Below the pieces are notes generated by a model. It had not been told where the DNA came from. It saw only the letters and a list, made by a program, of their open reading frames with translations, and ran no database searches. Source: an uncultured Bacilli bacterium (GTDB lineage Bacteria > Bacillota_I > Bacilli_A > RF39 > UBA660). From it: DNA of 64,000 bases. Positions 32,494 through 41,178 of the stretch are shown here, piece after piece. Location: NCBI GenBank assembly GCA_934085675.1, contig CAKOHH010000001.1, positions 124,001 to 188,000 of the forward strand. Direction: 5' to 3'. The position numbers and the translations under genes are program-made. Position 1 is the stretch's first letter. Each line of letters starts with the position of its first letter.

Positions 32494-33387
32494 TTAATTA
32501 TTCTTTTTACTATCTTTCGTACTATCTAAAACTGTTCCAAATGAGGCAATCCCATTTAATTCAGCTGGTAAAATAATTTTAGTAGCTTGGCCTTCAGCCA
32601 TTTTACTAAGTGTTTCATAAGACTTTAATTTTAAAATAGCTGTATCAGGATCTGCTTCTTTTAAAAAACGTATACCCTCAGCTTCAGCTTGCTTAATTTT
32701 TAATAAGGCTTCAGCTTCTCCTTCTGCTCTTTTAATTTTAGTTTCTTTTTCAGCTTCAGCTCTTAAAATAGCACTTTCTTTTTCACCTTCAGCAATTAAA
32801 ACAGATGATTTCTTTTCACCTTCAGCTTGTAAAATCTTTTCTCTTCTTTCACGTTCAGCACGCATTTGTTTTTCCATGGCATCTTGAATATCTCTTGGTG
32901 GTAAAATATTTTTGACTTCGACACGATTTACTTTGATTCCCCATGGATCAGTTGCTTCATCTAAGATAGAACGCATTTTAGCATTAATAATATCACGAGA
33001 TGTTAAAGTTTGGTCTAATTCTAATTCACCAATAATATTACGTAACGTGGTAGCTGTTAAAGATTCAATAGCACTAATAGGATACTCCACACCATAAGTG
33101 TAAAGTTTGGCATCCGTGATTTGAAAATAAACAACGGTATCAATTTGCATTGTAACATTATCTTTAGTAATAACTGGTTGGGGTTCAAAATCCCTTACTA
33201 ATTCTTTTAAGGTTACAACATTAGCAATTCTATCAACAAAGGGAATTCTAACATGAACCCCATTATGCCAAGTCGTATAATAAGAACCTAATCTTTCAAT
33301 AACATATACCTTTGATTGAGGTACGACCTTGATACAAGGAATAACAAATAAAATAACTAAAATAAATAATATAATTAAAAATGGCAT
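32494..33387 (-). CDS. SPFH/band 7 membrane protein (stomatin-like)
   Basis: 297 residues. One N-terminal membrane segment (about 1-20) is followed by the SPFH domain (KVYVIERLGSYYTTWHNGVH onward) and a long charged coiled coil (about 170-265) rich in EAEGE/AEAEKE repeats. The end is small (ATKIILPAELNGIASFG). Such proteins assemble into large cage-like rings in functional membrane microdomains and act with NfeD partners. It directly follows the NfeD-like gene (stop and start adjacent), the usual pairing for this branch (QmcA/stomatin with NfeD). The operon ends in a strong terminator. Which membrane proteins it controls cannot be told. Confidence 0.92.
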   Translation of the reverse strand: MPFLIILFILVILFVIPCIKVVPQSKVYVIERLGSYYTTWHNGVHVRIPFVDRIANVVTLKELVRDFEPQPVITKDNVTMQIDTVVYFQITDAKLYTYGVEYPISAIESLTATTLRNIIGELELDQTLTSRDIINAKMRSILDEATDPWGIKVNRVEVKNILPPRDIQDAMEKQMRAERERREKILQAEGEKKSSVLIAEGEKESAILRAEAEKETKIKRAEGEAEALLKIKQAEAEGIRFLKEADPDTAILKLKSYETLSKMAEGQATKIILPAELNGIASFGTVLDSTKDSKKNN

Positions 33388-33917
33388 TATTTTTCACTCT
33401 CCTTTTTAGTTGTTGTTTTTTTACGTGTTGTACTTTTTGTTGGCTTTTTTTTCGTAGTTGTTTTTTTAGCAGGAGCTTTTTTCTTTGGCTCTTCTTTTTT
33501 TACTTTTTCAACAACTAATTTAACCCCGTCAATTTCTTTAATAAGGACAGGTTCATTTTCTTTAATAGAACCATTGGCAACAGCACTCCATAATTTACCA
33601 TCTACTTTGACTTCACCAATTTCATTTTTTGTAATTTTTTGGGTAACTATACCTTCCATACCAATAACTCTTTCTAAATTAAGTTTGGCATCTTCTGCTG
33701 TTTGATAATCTAGTAATTTCTTTCTTGTAGCAATTAAAAAAACAATTCCTAAAATTACAAAAACAGCAAATTGGATAACAAATGAGGATACAAATAAAGA
33801 TAAGAATAAAGTAATAATACCACTTGCGATAAACCAAATAGAAACTAAATTCACGGTGGCAGCTTCTACTAAGCCTAATAAAATAACAATAACTAACCAT
33901 ATCATCCAATATGACAT
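33387..33917 (-). CDS. NfeD-like membrane protein with Lys-rich tail
   Basis: 176 residues. Two to three membrane helices (about 3-70) are followed by an OB-fold NfeD domain (VIGMEGIVTQKITKNEIGEV to VLIKEIDGVKLVVEKV). The last 40 or so residues are unusual: a Lys/Thr/Pro tail with PAKKTTTKKKP and RKKTTTKK repeats, like H1-type histone tails. It may bind nucleic acid or anionic lipid, or be a low-complexity extension. The ATG at 33917 (AAGGAAGTG upstream) was chosen because earlier in-frame codons lie in the divergent promoter area. It pairs with the SPFH gene downstream. Confidence 0.88.
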   Translation of the reverse strand: MSYWMIWLVIVILLGLVEAATVNLVSIWFIASGIITLFLSLFVSSFVIQFAVFVILGIVFLIATRKKLLDYQTAEDAKLNLERVIGMEGIVTQKITKNEIGEVKVDGKLWSAVANGSIKENEPVLIKEIDGVKLVVEKVKKEEPKKKAPAKKTTTKKKPTKSTTRKKTTTKKESEK

Positions 33918-34022
33918 AACATAACACTTCCTTCTTCTTGATATTAACATAAAATTCCTTTTTTGAATAGTCATTTTACATATTTATGTGATAAAATAAT
34001 TAAACGAAAGAGGTGTATGATA

Positions 34023-34952
34023 TTGATAAAATTTTATGATTTAAATAACAAAACGCAAAAAGAAACAAAAGAACTTGCGCAAAACTATTGGATTGATATG
34101 ATAGATCCTAGTGAAGAGGAAATTAAAAGTGTTTGTAATCTTTTAAAATTAGAAGAAATTGACTTAAAAAAAGTTCTCGATAAATCAGAACTTCCTCATA
34201 TTGAACAAGAGCAAAATGCCACCCTTTATATTTTTAATATTCCCTATGTCATCATAAATAACGGTAAGAAAAAGTATCGTTCCTATCCTTTTGGTATCTT
34301 TTATCAAGAAAAAGGACTTATCAGTGTTTCTTTAAAAGAACACCCTCTTAAAGAAGTTTTACAAAAGGAACTTTTAGGAGAAAATAACTGGCGAAATATA
34401 GAAGATTTTTCTATTTTCTTTATAGCCAAGGCAACAGAATACTTTATTCGTTATCTAAATGAAATTCAAGAAGATATTATTGAAAAAGAAAAAGATTTAA
34501 TCAAATCTCCAAGTAATAAAGATTTAGAACGAATGCTTGCCTTACAAAAAAGTTTACTTTATTTTACTACCTCTTTACAAGGTAATGAAATGCTTTTAGA
34601 AAAACTAGAAAACAATAGTAATTTAAAAGAGACCTCTCTTGATAATTTAAAAGATGCTCAAATTGAAATAAAACAAGCAATTCGAATGGGTAGTATTTAT
34701 AGGGAAATTTTAGAAAATACTATGGATACATATAGTTCTATTATTTCTAATAATTTAAATGATATTATGAAATTTTTAACTTCCATTACCCTTGTCATTT
34801 CCATACCTACCATGATTTCTTCTTTTCTAGGAATGAATGTTACTATTGGTGACTTTGCTAGTAATCCTTACTCCTTTTTACTTATTATTTTAATATGTCT
34901 TTTAGTTACTCTTTTAATTGTTATTCTATTAAAAAAGAAAAATCTTTTGTAA
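34023..34952 (+). CDS. corA: CorA-family divalent-metal transporter
   Basis: Pentameric Mg2+/Co2+ channel-transporter. The large N-terminal cytoplasmic domain has a long stalk helix (about 130-245). Two C-terminal membrane helices follow, the first ending with the selectivity motif GMN in FLGMNVTIG; the product ends in KKKNLL. AGAGGTG lies 7 bases before a TTG at 34023, while the ATG at 34017 is only one base from the same site, so TTG is the better start; the two differ by two codons. It is divergent from nfeD and convergent with ATPase B, ending in its own terminator. Confidence 0.92.
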   Translation: MIKFYDLNNKTQKETKELAQNYWIDMIDPSEEEIKSVCNLLKLEEIDLKKVLDKSELPHIEQEQNATLYIFNIPYVIINNGKKKYRSYPFGIFYQEKGLISVSLKEHPLKEVLQKELLGENNWRNIEDFSIFFIAKATEYFIRYLNEIQEDIIEKEKDLIKSPSNKDLERMLALQKSLLYFTTSLQGNEMLLEKLENNSNLKETSLDNLKDAQIEIKQAIRMGSIYREILENTMDTYSSIISNNLNDIMKFLTSITLVISIPTMISSFLGMNVTIGDFASNPYSFLLIILICLLVTLLIVILLKKKNLL

Positions 34953-34969
34953 GACTTTTCTTTTTTTGT
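34932..34969 (+). terminator. Terminator of corA
   Basis: AAAAGAAAAATCTT and AAGACTTTTCTTTT pair with one mismatch, followed by a T run. It overlaps the corA stop codon and lies immediately before the convergent ATPase gene. Confidence 0.75.
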
Positions 34970-36244
34970 TTAATCCTTTAAGCAGCCTATTGGAACAACA
35001 AAAATGCCATCTTCTCTTTTATAAGCATAATTTCCTGTCGCTGTTAATATCATCATAAAAGCTGGATTATTCATCTTTTCTGTATCTATTTTACTTCGAA
35101 GTTTTAATAAATTTTCTGCACCTTCTTGTATTAGTTTGTCCCCACCTAACTTTATTTCTATTAGTCCATAAGAGCCATTTCTTAAATGAATGACAGCGTC
35201 ACATTCTAGTCCTGAAGAATCTCTATAATGATAAACTTTACCATTATTTGCATCAGCATAAACTCTTAAATCTCTAATACACATTGCTTCAAACACCAAG
35301 CCAAATGTTCTTAAATCATTTATTAAATCATCTGGGCCTATTCCTAAAGCAGCCACGCCTATAGAAGGATCCACAAAATATCGTGTTTCAGATGTCCTGG
35401 TAGCTATTTTACTTCTTAAATTTGGATTCCATGCAGGACTTTCCTCAACGACAAATATTTTTTTTAAGGCATTAATATAGGAATATACTGTATCAGAATC
35501 AAGAGAATTTGTATCATTTTTTATCATATCTTCCTTAATAGTTTCATAACTGGCTTGTGTACCAATATTTCTTGCATAACTCCTCATTAAATTTTTTACT
35601 CTTTCTGGAGTTCGATTTATTCCATCCACTCTTGAAATATCTGAATTTACAACAGCATCATAATAATCATATGCTTGTTCTAAAGCAATGTCATTATCCA
35701 TAAAAACACTTCTAGGCCAACCACCGCGGCAGCATAAAAAAGCAATATCGTTCAGAGTTAAGTTATTTATCGCACTTATTCTTTGAGGATTGTTAAAAAG
35801 ATTATTTAAACTAACTTCCCCATTTGATTCTCCTGACTCAAATAATGCCATAGGTCGCATAGTAAGCCATGAAAATCGTCCGGTTCCTGTATGACTAACA
35901 TTTTCCATGCTGGCAGGAACTGAAGAACCTGTTAGTATAAATTGTCCTTCTTCACCACGATGATCAACTTCAAATCTAACAGCATCCCATAATTTTGGGG
36001 CTAATTGCCATTCATCTATCAATCTTGGAACCTCTCCCGCTAATAATAAACTAGGATTTATATCTGCTAGAGTAAGATTTTGTTCTTTGTCCTCTGGCCT
36101 AGCCATATACAAAATACTCTTAGCTATTTGCTCGGCCGTTGTGGTTTTTCCACACCATTTAGCTCCCTCAATTAAAACAGCTCCTTTTCCTTTTAATTTT
36201 TTTTCAAGTATTTGATCAGCAATTCTTTTTTTATATTCTTTCAT
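34970..36244 (-). CDS. AAA-family ATPase with DUF4143 (ATPase B)
   Basis: 424 residues, the same two-domain plan as ATPase A but distantly related. The P-loop is GAVLIEGAKWCGKTT (near residues 21-35), with Walker B-like RLIDEWQ and sensor-like FILTGSS. The C-terminal DUF4143 region ends with SSGLECDAVIHLRNGSYGLI and EIKLGG, which keeps D and E-x-K of a PD-(D/E)XK fold, so this copy may be an active nuclease. GAGGAGGTC precedes the ATG. Three copies of a 12-bp repeat lie upstream of and overlapping the -35. Function of the family is not established. Confidence 0.85.
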   Translation of the reverse strand: MKEYKKRIADQILEKKLKGKGAVLIEGAKWCGKTTTAEQIAKSILYMARPEDKEQNLTLADINPSLLLAGEVPRLIDEWQLAPKLWDAVRFEVDHRGEEGQFILTGSSVPASMENVSHTGTGRFSWLTMRPMALFESGESNGEVSLNNLFNNPQRISAINNLTLNDIAFLCCRGGWPRSVFMDNDIALEQAYDYYDAVVNSDISRVDGINRTPERVKNLMRSYARNIGTQASYETIKEDMIKNDTNSLDSDTVYSYINALKKIFVVEESPAWNPNLRSKIATRTSETRYFVDPSIGVAALGIGPDDLINDLRTFGLVFEAMCIRDLRVYADANNGKVYHYRDSSGLECDAVIHLRNGSYGLIEIKLGGDKLIQEGAENLLKLRSKIDTEKMNNPAFMMILTATGNYAYKREDGIFVVPIGCLKD

Positions 36245-36272
36245 TTAATGACCTCCTCATATTTATATATTA

Positions 36273-36301
36273 TACACTTTTTTGAGGTTATCGCCAACCG
36301 T
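36273..36301 (-). promoter_or_regulatory. ATPase B promoter
   Basis: On the minus strand TTGGCG (near 36290-36295), 17 bp and TATAAT (near 36267-36272); the first TTCGGTGATTTG-type repeat lies immediately upstream. Coordinates are approximate to a few bases. Confidence 0.65.
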
Positions 36302-36302
36302 T

Positions 36303-36359
36303 TTCGGTGATTTGATGATTTCTTTTCGGTGATTTGATTGATTTTTGTTCGGTGATTTG
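36303..36359. repeat. Three copies of TTCGGTGATTTG upstream of ATPase B
   Basis: Perfect 12-bp copies at 36303-36314, 36325-36336 and 36348-36359, spaced 22 and 23 bp (two helical turns). The first is also half of an imperfect dyad, ATCGCCAACCG with CGGTGAT. The regular spacing next to a promoter suggests binding sites for a regulator, perhaps the ATPase itself. Confidence 0.85.
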
Positions 36360-36365
36360 CTGATT

Positions 36366-37016
36366 TTAACTTATCCTATAATGGCCAATGATGTCATTAT
36401 GATGCTCTAGGATATCTTCCTCATAATATTTTTGATAAGGATTAGCGTGATGAATAACAAAATTAATTCCGTGATGATTTCTTTTGTCAGATACAATGCC
36501 AATATGCTTTTTAAAAACCACAATATCGCCACCTTGCCACTCCTTTATTTTATGAATATCAGTTGTTAGACTAATTGCATTATAATCAAAATAAGTCTTT
36601 AAATTTAATACTCTTCGAAAATCAATATTTTTATCAACAACATCAATATCATATAAGTTTCGATGGGCATTTATATGTTCATTAACAAGTTCTCTTAAAT
36701 CATAACCAGCATCTAAAAAAGCAAAAGCAACGACATCAGTACAAACGCCATAAGAATCATCAGGATAACCACTACTATAATATTTACTTTTATATTTTGG
36801 ATGAGTTTTTACATAATTTCTAGCATTCATTAAGATATCTGTTTGATCATCTATCCCATCATTATCTTTATCTATCAAACTAACATATGTTTTAATGCCA
36901 AAAAATTCATTTGTGTACTTTTTATGAGGTAGCAAATTAAAATAATAAAGTAAGTATAAAAGAATTAATAAACTTATCGTAATAATACTTAAAATAATTA
37001 GTTTTTTCTTTTTCAT
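36366..37016 (-). CDS. DUF1287 protein, NlpC/P60-like, membrane-anchored
   Basis: 216 residues. It has an N-terminal membrane segment (about 5-27), then a DUF1287 domain: LIDKDNDGIDDQTDILMNAR, a Cys in YGVCTDVVAF (near residue 92), GGDIVVFKKHIGIVSD with the likely catalytic His, and INFVIHHANPYQ. The Cys-His arrangement is that of the NlpC/P60 peptidase superfamily, so an extracytoplasmic peptidase or amidase acting on wall or protein is likely, but no activity is established for DUF1287. The DKDNDGIDDQTD stretch looks like a Ca2+-binding loop. It lies downstream of clpB, after its terminator. Confidence 0.85.
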   Translation of the reverse strand: MKKKKLIILSIITISLLILLYLLYYFNLLPHKKYTNEFFGIKTYVSLIDKDNDGIDDQTDILMNARNYVKTHPKYKSKYYSSGYPDDSYGVCTDVVAFAFLDAGYDLRELVNEHINAHRNLYDIDVVDKNIDFRRVLNLKTYFDYNAISLTTDIHKIKEWQGGDIVVFKKHIGIVSDKRNHHGINFVIHHANPYQKYYEEDILEHHNDIIGHYRIS

Positions 37017-37068
37017 ATTCCCTCGTATCTATTTAAAATTAAAGATAAGTAAACAATTATTAATAAGT

Positions 37069-37105
37069 TAAAAATACCCAGTTTTTTTACAACTGAGTAT
37101 TTTTA
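37069..37105 (-). terminator. clpB terminator
   Basis: On the minus strand AAATACTCAGTT and AACTGGGTATTT form a 12-bp stem with one G-U pair, followed by a T run. Confidence 0.88.
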
Positions 37106-39214
37106 TTATTTTGTATGAATTGTGAAATTATCATTATTCACATCTACAACTAAAATATCATTAGGTTTTAAATCTTGTTCAATCATATATTTAGCAAGTA
37201 AAGTTTCAATGTTTTTCGTAACATATCTTCTAATTGGTCTTGCACCATAATTTTCATCAAATGATTCATCAATAACTTTTTGACGAGCCTTATCTGTTAA
37301 TTCTAAAGATATTTGTTTGTCTTTTAAACGACTATTAATTTCCCCAATAATTTTATTTAAAATTGCTCCTACGACATCTTTATGTAAAGAATGGAAGACA
37401 ATAATTTCGTCAATACGATTGATAAATTCGGGACGGAAGTTATTTTTAAGTTCATTTAAAACTTTTTCTTCTGCATTATCTTCATTGTCTAAGATGTATT
37501 CACTACCTAAATTACTTGTCATAATAATGATGGTATTTTTAAAGTCAACGGTTCTTCCTTGGGAATCGGTAAGACGTCCATCGTCTAAGATTTGTAATAA
37601 AATATTAAAGACATCTTTATGTGCTTTTTCTATCTCATCAAATAAGACAATACTATAAGGATTTCTTCTTACTGCTTCCGTTAAGACGCCACCTTCATCA
37701 TATCCGACATATCCTGGAGGAGCACCAATTAAACGAGAAACATTAAATGATTCCATATACTCCGAACAATCAATTCGAATCATATGACGTTCATCATCAA
37801 ATAATTCATAAGCAAGACTTTTAGCTACTTCGGTTTTACCAACACCGGTTGGACCTAAGAAGATAAAAGAACCAATAGGACGATTAGGGTCTTTAATACC
37901 ACTTCTCGCTCTTAAAATGGCATCACTTACTCTTCTTAAAGCATCATCTTGGCCAATAACTCTTTCTTTTAATCGGTCATATAAGTGAAGTAGTTTTTCT
38001 TTTTCACTACTAACTAATTTAGAAACAGGAATCTTTGTCCAACGTGAAATAATACTTGCAATTCCTTCTTCATCGACAACGTCGGATAAAATAGTACCTT
38101 TCTCTTCTTTACGAAGTTCTTCTAATTCTTTTTCAAGTTTTGGAATCGTACCATGACGAAGACGAGCACTTGTTTCCAAATCATAACTATTTTCGGCATT
38201 TTGTAAATCAAAACGAGCTCTTTCTAATTCACTCTTCTTTTGATTTATTTTATCTTTAATACCCTTTTCTTCTTCCCATTTATGACGCATTTCACTTTCT
38301 TCTTTTTTCAAAGTAGAAAGTTCTTCATCAATTTTCATAACTCTTGCGCGAGATAAATCATCTTTTTCTTTTTTCAAAGCCTGACGTTCAATCTCTAAAG
38401 ACATAATCTTACGAGTTAATTTATCAAGAGGTACAGGAACAGAATCAAGTTGCATCTTAATAGTAGCACAAGCTTCATCGACAAGATCAATGGCTTTATC
38501 TGGTAAATATCTATCAGTGATATATCTATCTGATAAAGTAGCTGCAGCGACTAGTGCACTATCTTTAATAGTAACACCATGAAAGATTTCAAATCTTTCT
38601 TTTAAACCTCTTAAAATAGTAATCGTATCCATAACAGTTGGTTCAGAAACTAAAACTTTTTGAAATCTTCTTTCCAACGCCCCATCTTTTTCAATGTATT
38701 TACGATACTCATTTAAAGTAGTTGCGCCGATTAAATGAATTTCACCACGAGCAAGCATTGGTTTTAACATATTAGAAACATCCATAGCACCTTCAGCCCC
38801 ATTACCAACAATCATATGAATTTCATCAATGAACATAATAATGTTGCCATCACTTTTTTCAATTTCTTTTAAAACGGCTTTTAGACGTTCCTCAAACTCA
38901 CCACGATATTTAGCACCAGCCACTAAAGCACCTAAGTCAAGTTCCCAAATTGTTTTATTTTTAAGACTATTAGGAACATCTCCGGCAACTATTCTTTGGG
39001 CAAGTCCTTCGACTATAGCTGTTTTACCAACACCTGGTTCACCAATTAAAACAGGATTATTTTTACTTTTACGTGATAAAATACGAATAACATTTCTGAC
39101 TTCTTCATCACGACCTATAACAGGATCAACCTTGTTATCACGAGCATTCTTTGTAATATCACGTCCATATTTATCTAAGACATTTTTTAATTCTTCATTA
39201 TTTTCATTATACAT
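37106..39214 (-). CDS. clpB: ATP-dependent disaggregase ClpB without N domain
   Basis: Hexameric AAA+ chaperone that, with DnaK, resolves protein aggregates. 702 residues, against about 860 for full-length ClpB: the N-terminal substrate domain is missing, as in mycoplasma ClpB. AAA1 has GEPGVGKT and IMFIDEIHMIVG. The middle coiled coil runs from about 300 to 410 (KLTRKIMSLEIERQALKKEK onward), shorter than in E. coli. AAA2 has GPTGVGKTE and VLFDEIEKAH. No ClpP-binding loop was seen. The ATG at 39214 follows AAGGAGGG; upstream in-frame codons lie before this site. Control is by HrcA at the CIRCE element over the -35. Confidence 0.94.
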   Translation of the reverse strand: MYNENNEELKNVLDKYGRDITKNARDNKVDPVIGRDEEVRNVIRILSRKSKNNPVLIGEPGVGKTAIVEGLAQRIVAGDVPNSLKNKTIWELDLGALVAGAKYRGEFEERLKAVLKEIEKSDGNIIMFIDEIHMIVGNGAEGAMDVSNMLKPMLARGEIHLIGATTLNEYRKYIEKDGALERRFQKVLVSEPTVMDTITILRGLKERFEIFHGVTIKDSALVAAATLSDRYITDRYLPDKAIDLVDEACATIKMQLDSVPVPLDKLTRKIMSLEIERQALKKEKDDLSRARVMKIDEELSTLKKEESEMRHKWEEEKGIKDKINQKKSELERARFDLQNAENSYDLETSARLRHGTIPKLEKELEELRKEEKGTILSDVVDEEGIASIISRWTKIPVSKLVSSEKEKLLHLYDRLKERVIGQDDALRRVSDAILRARSGIKDPNRPIGSFIFLGPTGVGKTEVAKSLAYELFDDERHMIRIDCSEYMESFNVSRLIGAPPGYVGYDEGGVLTEAVRRNPYSIVLFDEIEKAHKDVFNILLQILDDGRLTDSQGRTVDFKNTIIIMTSNLGSEYILDNEDNAEEKVLNELKNNFRPEFINRIDEIIVFHSLHKDVVGAILNKIIGEINSRLKDKQISLELTDKARQKVIDESFDENYGARPIRRYVTKNIETLLAKYMIEQDLKPNDILVVDVNNDNFTIHTK

Positions 39215-39242
39215 ATTTAAACCCTCCTTTTTAAACATCATT

Positions 39243-39271
39243 ATTATATCTCAATCATTAGCACTTGTCAA
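39243..39271 (-). promoter_or_regulatory. clpB promoter overlapping CIRCE
   Basis: TTGACA (39266-39271), 17 bp, TATAAT (39243-39248), minus strand, a consensus promoter. The -35 is inside the CIRCE element, so HrcA binding would block RNA polymerase directly. Confidence 0.9.
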
Positions 39272-39284
39272 TATAGAGTGCTAA
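39258..39284. promoter_or_regulatory. CIRCE element (HrcA operator)
   Basis: Inverted repeat TTAGCACTC, 9 bp, AAGTGCTAA on the minus strand; it matches the classical TTAGCACTC-N9-GAGTGCTAA with one difference in the right arm. HrcA represses heat-shock genes here. hrcA and dnaK are not in the window. Confidence 0.93.
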
Positions 39285-39413
39285 TGATTGCTATAAAAAG
39301 ATACCTAACCGAAGTTAGATATACGTTACCAACTTGTTTAGACTATTTTAAAATTAAAATAATCAAGTTCATCAGTTATAAATCTTAGAATATCATCTTC
39401 ACTAATAGACTAA

Positions 39414-39491
39414 ATCACACTTTTGCATAAAATATTCAAGAAATTATCACACTTTTGCAAAGTTTTTTGGTATATTTATCACATTTTTGCA
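39414..39491. repeat. Three direct repeats of ATCACACTTTTGCA, 32-bp period
   Basis: Copies at 39414-39427, 39446-39459 and 39478-39491 (the last with one change, ATCACATTTTTGCA), each exactly 32 bp from the next, about three helical turns. They lie between the clpB promoter and the end of family B gene 39518-41146. No ATPase gene is adjacent, unlike the similar short repeat sets upstream of the two DUF4143 ATPases. Confidence 0.85.
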
Positions 39492-39517
39492 ATATTTACT
39501 TAAATTATTTGATAGCA

Positions 39518-41146
39518 TTAATCCCCTGATAACTCGTACGGACTTTCTTTAGAGCCATTGCCATTAACAATTGCAACAGAGGATTTTAAATAAACGGATG
39601 GGCGTATCAGAACAGAATTTGCTGCACTAAGGCCATCATCAATGTTACATCCGACATTACCACCATTACCTACGTCAAACACATTAGTAGTATCTGATGT
39701 ATCAGTTCTAGAAGAAATAGTCCATTGAAAATTACTTGAAACATAAAACCAATCATTATTTTTACAATCGCTATAAGAACTATCATTCCAATTAAGCAAT
39801 TCTTTGGTTAAACAGCTACTTCGATTATTTTTGCTTCCCCCACTGGTTGCAAATCCATAATCACTTGGATACATTAAGCCAACTTTCCCTTGCCATGTAC
39901 TAGTTCTTGTCACAGTATCATTGCAAAAAACACCTGACGTACATATTTTTCCTGTATTATCGCTTCGCTCATAACTATAAAAATGAATAGTTAATCCATT
40001 GCTCGCTGTTGTCCAACCGTTTGTACCTTGACTTCCCGTGTTCCATAAAGTGTTTCCTATTAATTTTTTTAAATTTGGTTTTAAGCCACTACTTGTAAAA
40101 TCACAGGCTTTTGTGGCATTATCACTATAAGAATAGCAGTTTCCAGAACTATTATTGTAGTATAATGAACCACCAACACTTTCACTTTCATAGCCTGGAT
40201 TTAAAAGTTTCATTAAATCAGCCTGGCTCCATTCATTGACACCCCAACCACTATTTACCGATGAATCTGAAGTATCCCATGAATAATTTCCTATTGATTC
40301 ATTTCTTATTAATTTTAGTCTTGATTCTTTTTTTCCTGTTCCATCATCTATATTATTCATAACACCTATAATACGCCAAAACTCATTATCTATTTTGACA
40401 TAGTTACAAGGATTTGCTCCAACATATCTTAAATTGTTATCACTTGTTCCATCATAGGCTAAGGTATAAGTACAACTATCACTTGTTTTATCCGGAACAG
40501 TATAGACGTCTGTTGAAGAAGTATCTGCTTTGGCTGCTAAATTAGAAACCACACTTGTGGCATATGGTATTTCTGTTTCATATTTTGCTGTTACAATAAC
40601 TTTTGAATTAAAAGTTGTATTTTGAATATTTAATGTTTCTGTTGTTACATTTTCATCTAACCATAATCTTAAATCATAAGTTTTACTTTCTTTAGAGTCT
40701 AAATAACCTGTTGTTAAATTAAAAGCAGATTTAGCGTTATTAAGTGTTTTTGTTACAGTTTCATAATTTGATAATAAATCTAATTTTAATTCATTTTCAA
40801 CATTACCTTCTTTTTTAGAAAACATAACTTTAATAGCATTATTATTTGTTAAAGTTGAAGTATTTAATACTTCTAAATTAACAGCGTATGAAGCAGAAGA
40901 ATCACAGTTATTTGTTATGGTAAATTCATATGGAGTTAACTTTTTTCCATCTTTATCATACAAAGGATAACTCTTTTGTAAACTTATATTATCTTTTTCA
41001 GTAAAACTAATATTAAAACAAGTAGAAGCAATATCATTTTCACTTGTTTGAGTTAAATTTAAAGTCCATATAGCATAAGATATACCAATTACACTTAATA
41101 TTAGGACAATACTAATCATTATTATTAATACTTTTTTCTTTTTCAT
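39518..41146 (-). CDS. Family B surface protein (copy B2)
   Basis: 542 residues, last of four tandem family B genes. The signal segment is MKKKKVLIIMISIVLILSVIG then SYAIWTLNLTQ. The beta-rich TasA/camelysin-like domain runs to about residue 195 (CFNISFTEKD, KLTPYEFTITNNC, ASYAVNLEVL, TYDLRLWLDE). PCNYVKIDNEFWRIIGVMN and a Ser/Asn/Gly-rich region shared with B1 follow. The C-terminal borders are WTISSRTD and LIRPSVYLKS around a unique block. There is no sortase motif. It is 32 bases after B3 and probably co-transcribed from the promoter at 45240-45269. Role unknown; likely exposed or fibre-forming, by layout. Confidence 0.8.
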   Translation of the reverse strand: MKKKKVLIIMISIVLILSVIGISYAIWTLNLTQTSENDIASTCFNISFTEKDNISLQKSYPLYDKDGKKLTPYEFTITNNCDSSASYAVNLEVLNTSTLTNNNAIKVMFSKKEGNVENELKLDLLSNYETVTKTLNNAKSAFNLTTGYLDSKESKTYDLRLWLDENVTTETLNIQNTTFNSKVIVTAKYETEIPYATSVVSNLAAKADTSSTDVYTVPDKTSDSCTYTLAYDGTSDNNLRYVGANPCNYVKIDNEFWRIIGVMNNIDDGTGKKESRLKLIRNESIGNYSWDTSDSSVNSGWGVNEWSQADLMKLLNPGYESESVGGSLYYNNSSGNCYSYSDNATKACDFTSSGLKPNLKKLIGNTLWNTGSQGTNGWTTASNGLTIHFYSYERSDNTGKICTSGVFCNDTVTRTSTWQGKVGLMYPSDYGFATSGGSKNNRSSCLTKELLNWNDSSYSDCKNNDWFYVSSNFQWTISSRTDTSDTTNVFDVGNGGNVGCNIDDGLSAANSVLIRPSVYLKSSVAIVNGNGSKESPYELSGD

Positions 41147-41178
41147 TTTACTATCCTTTCATCTAATAAAAAACAAAA

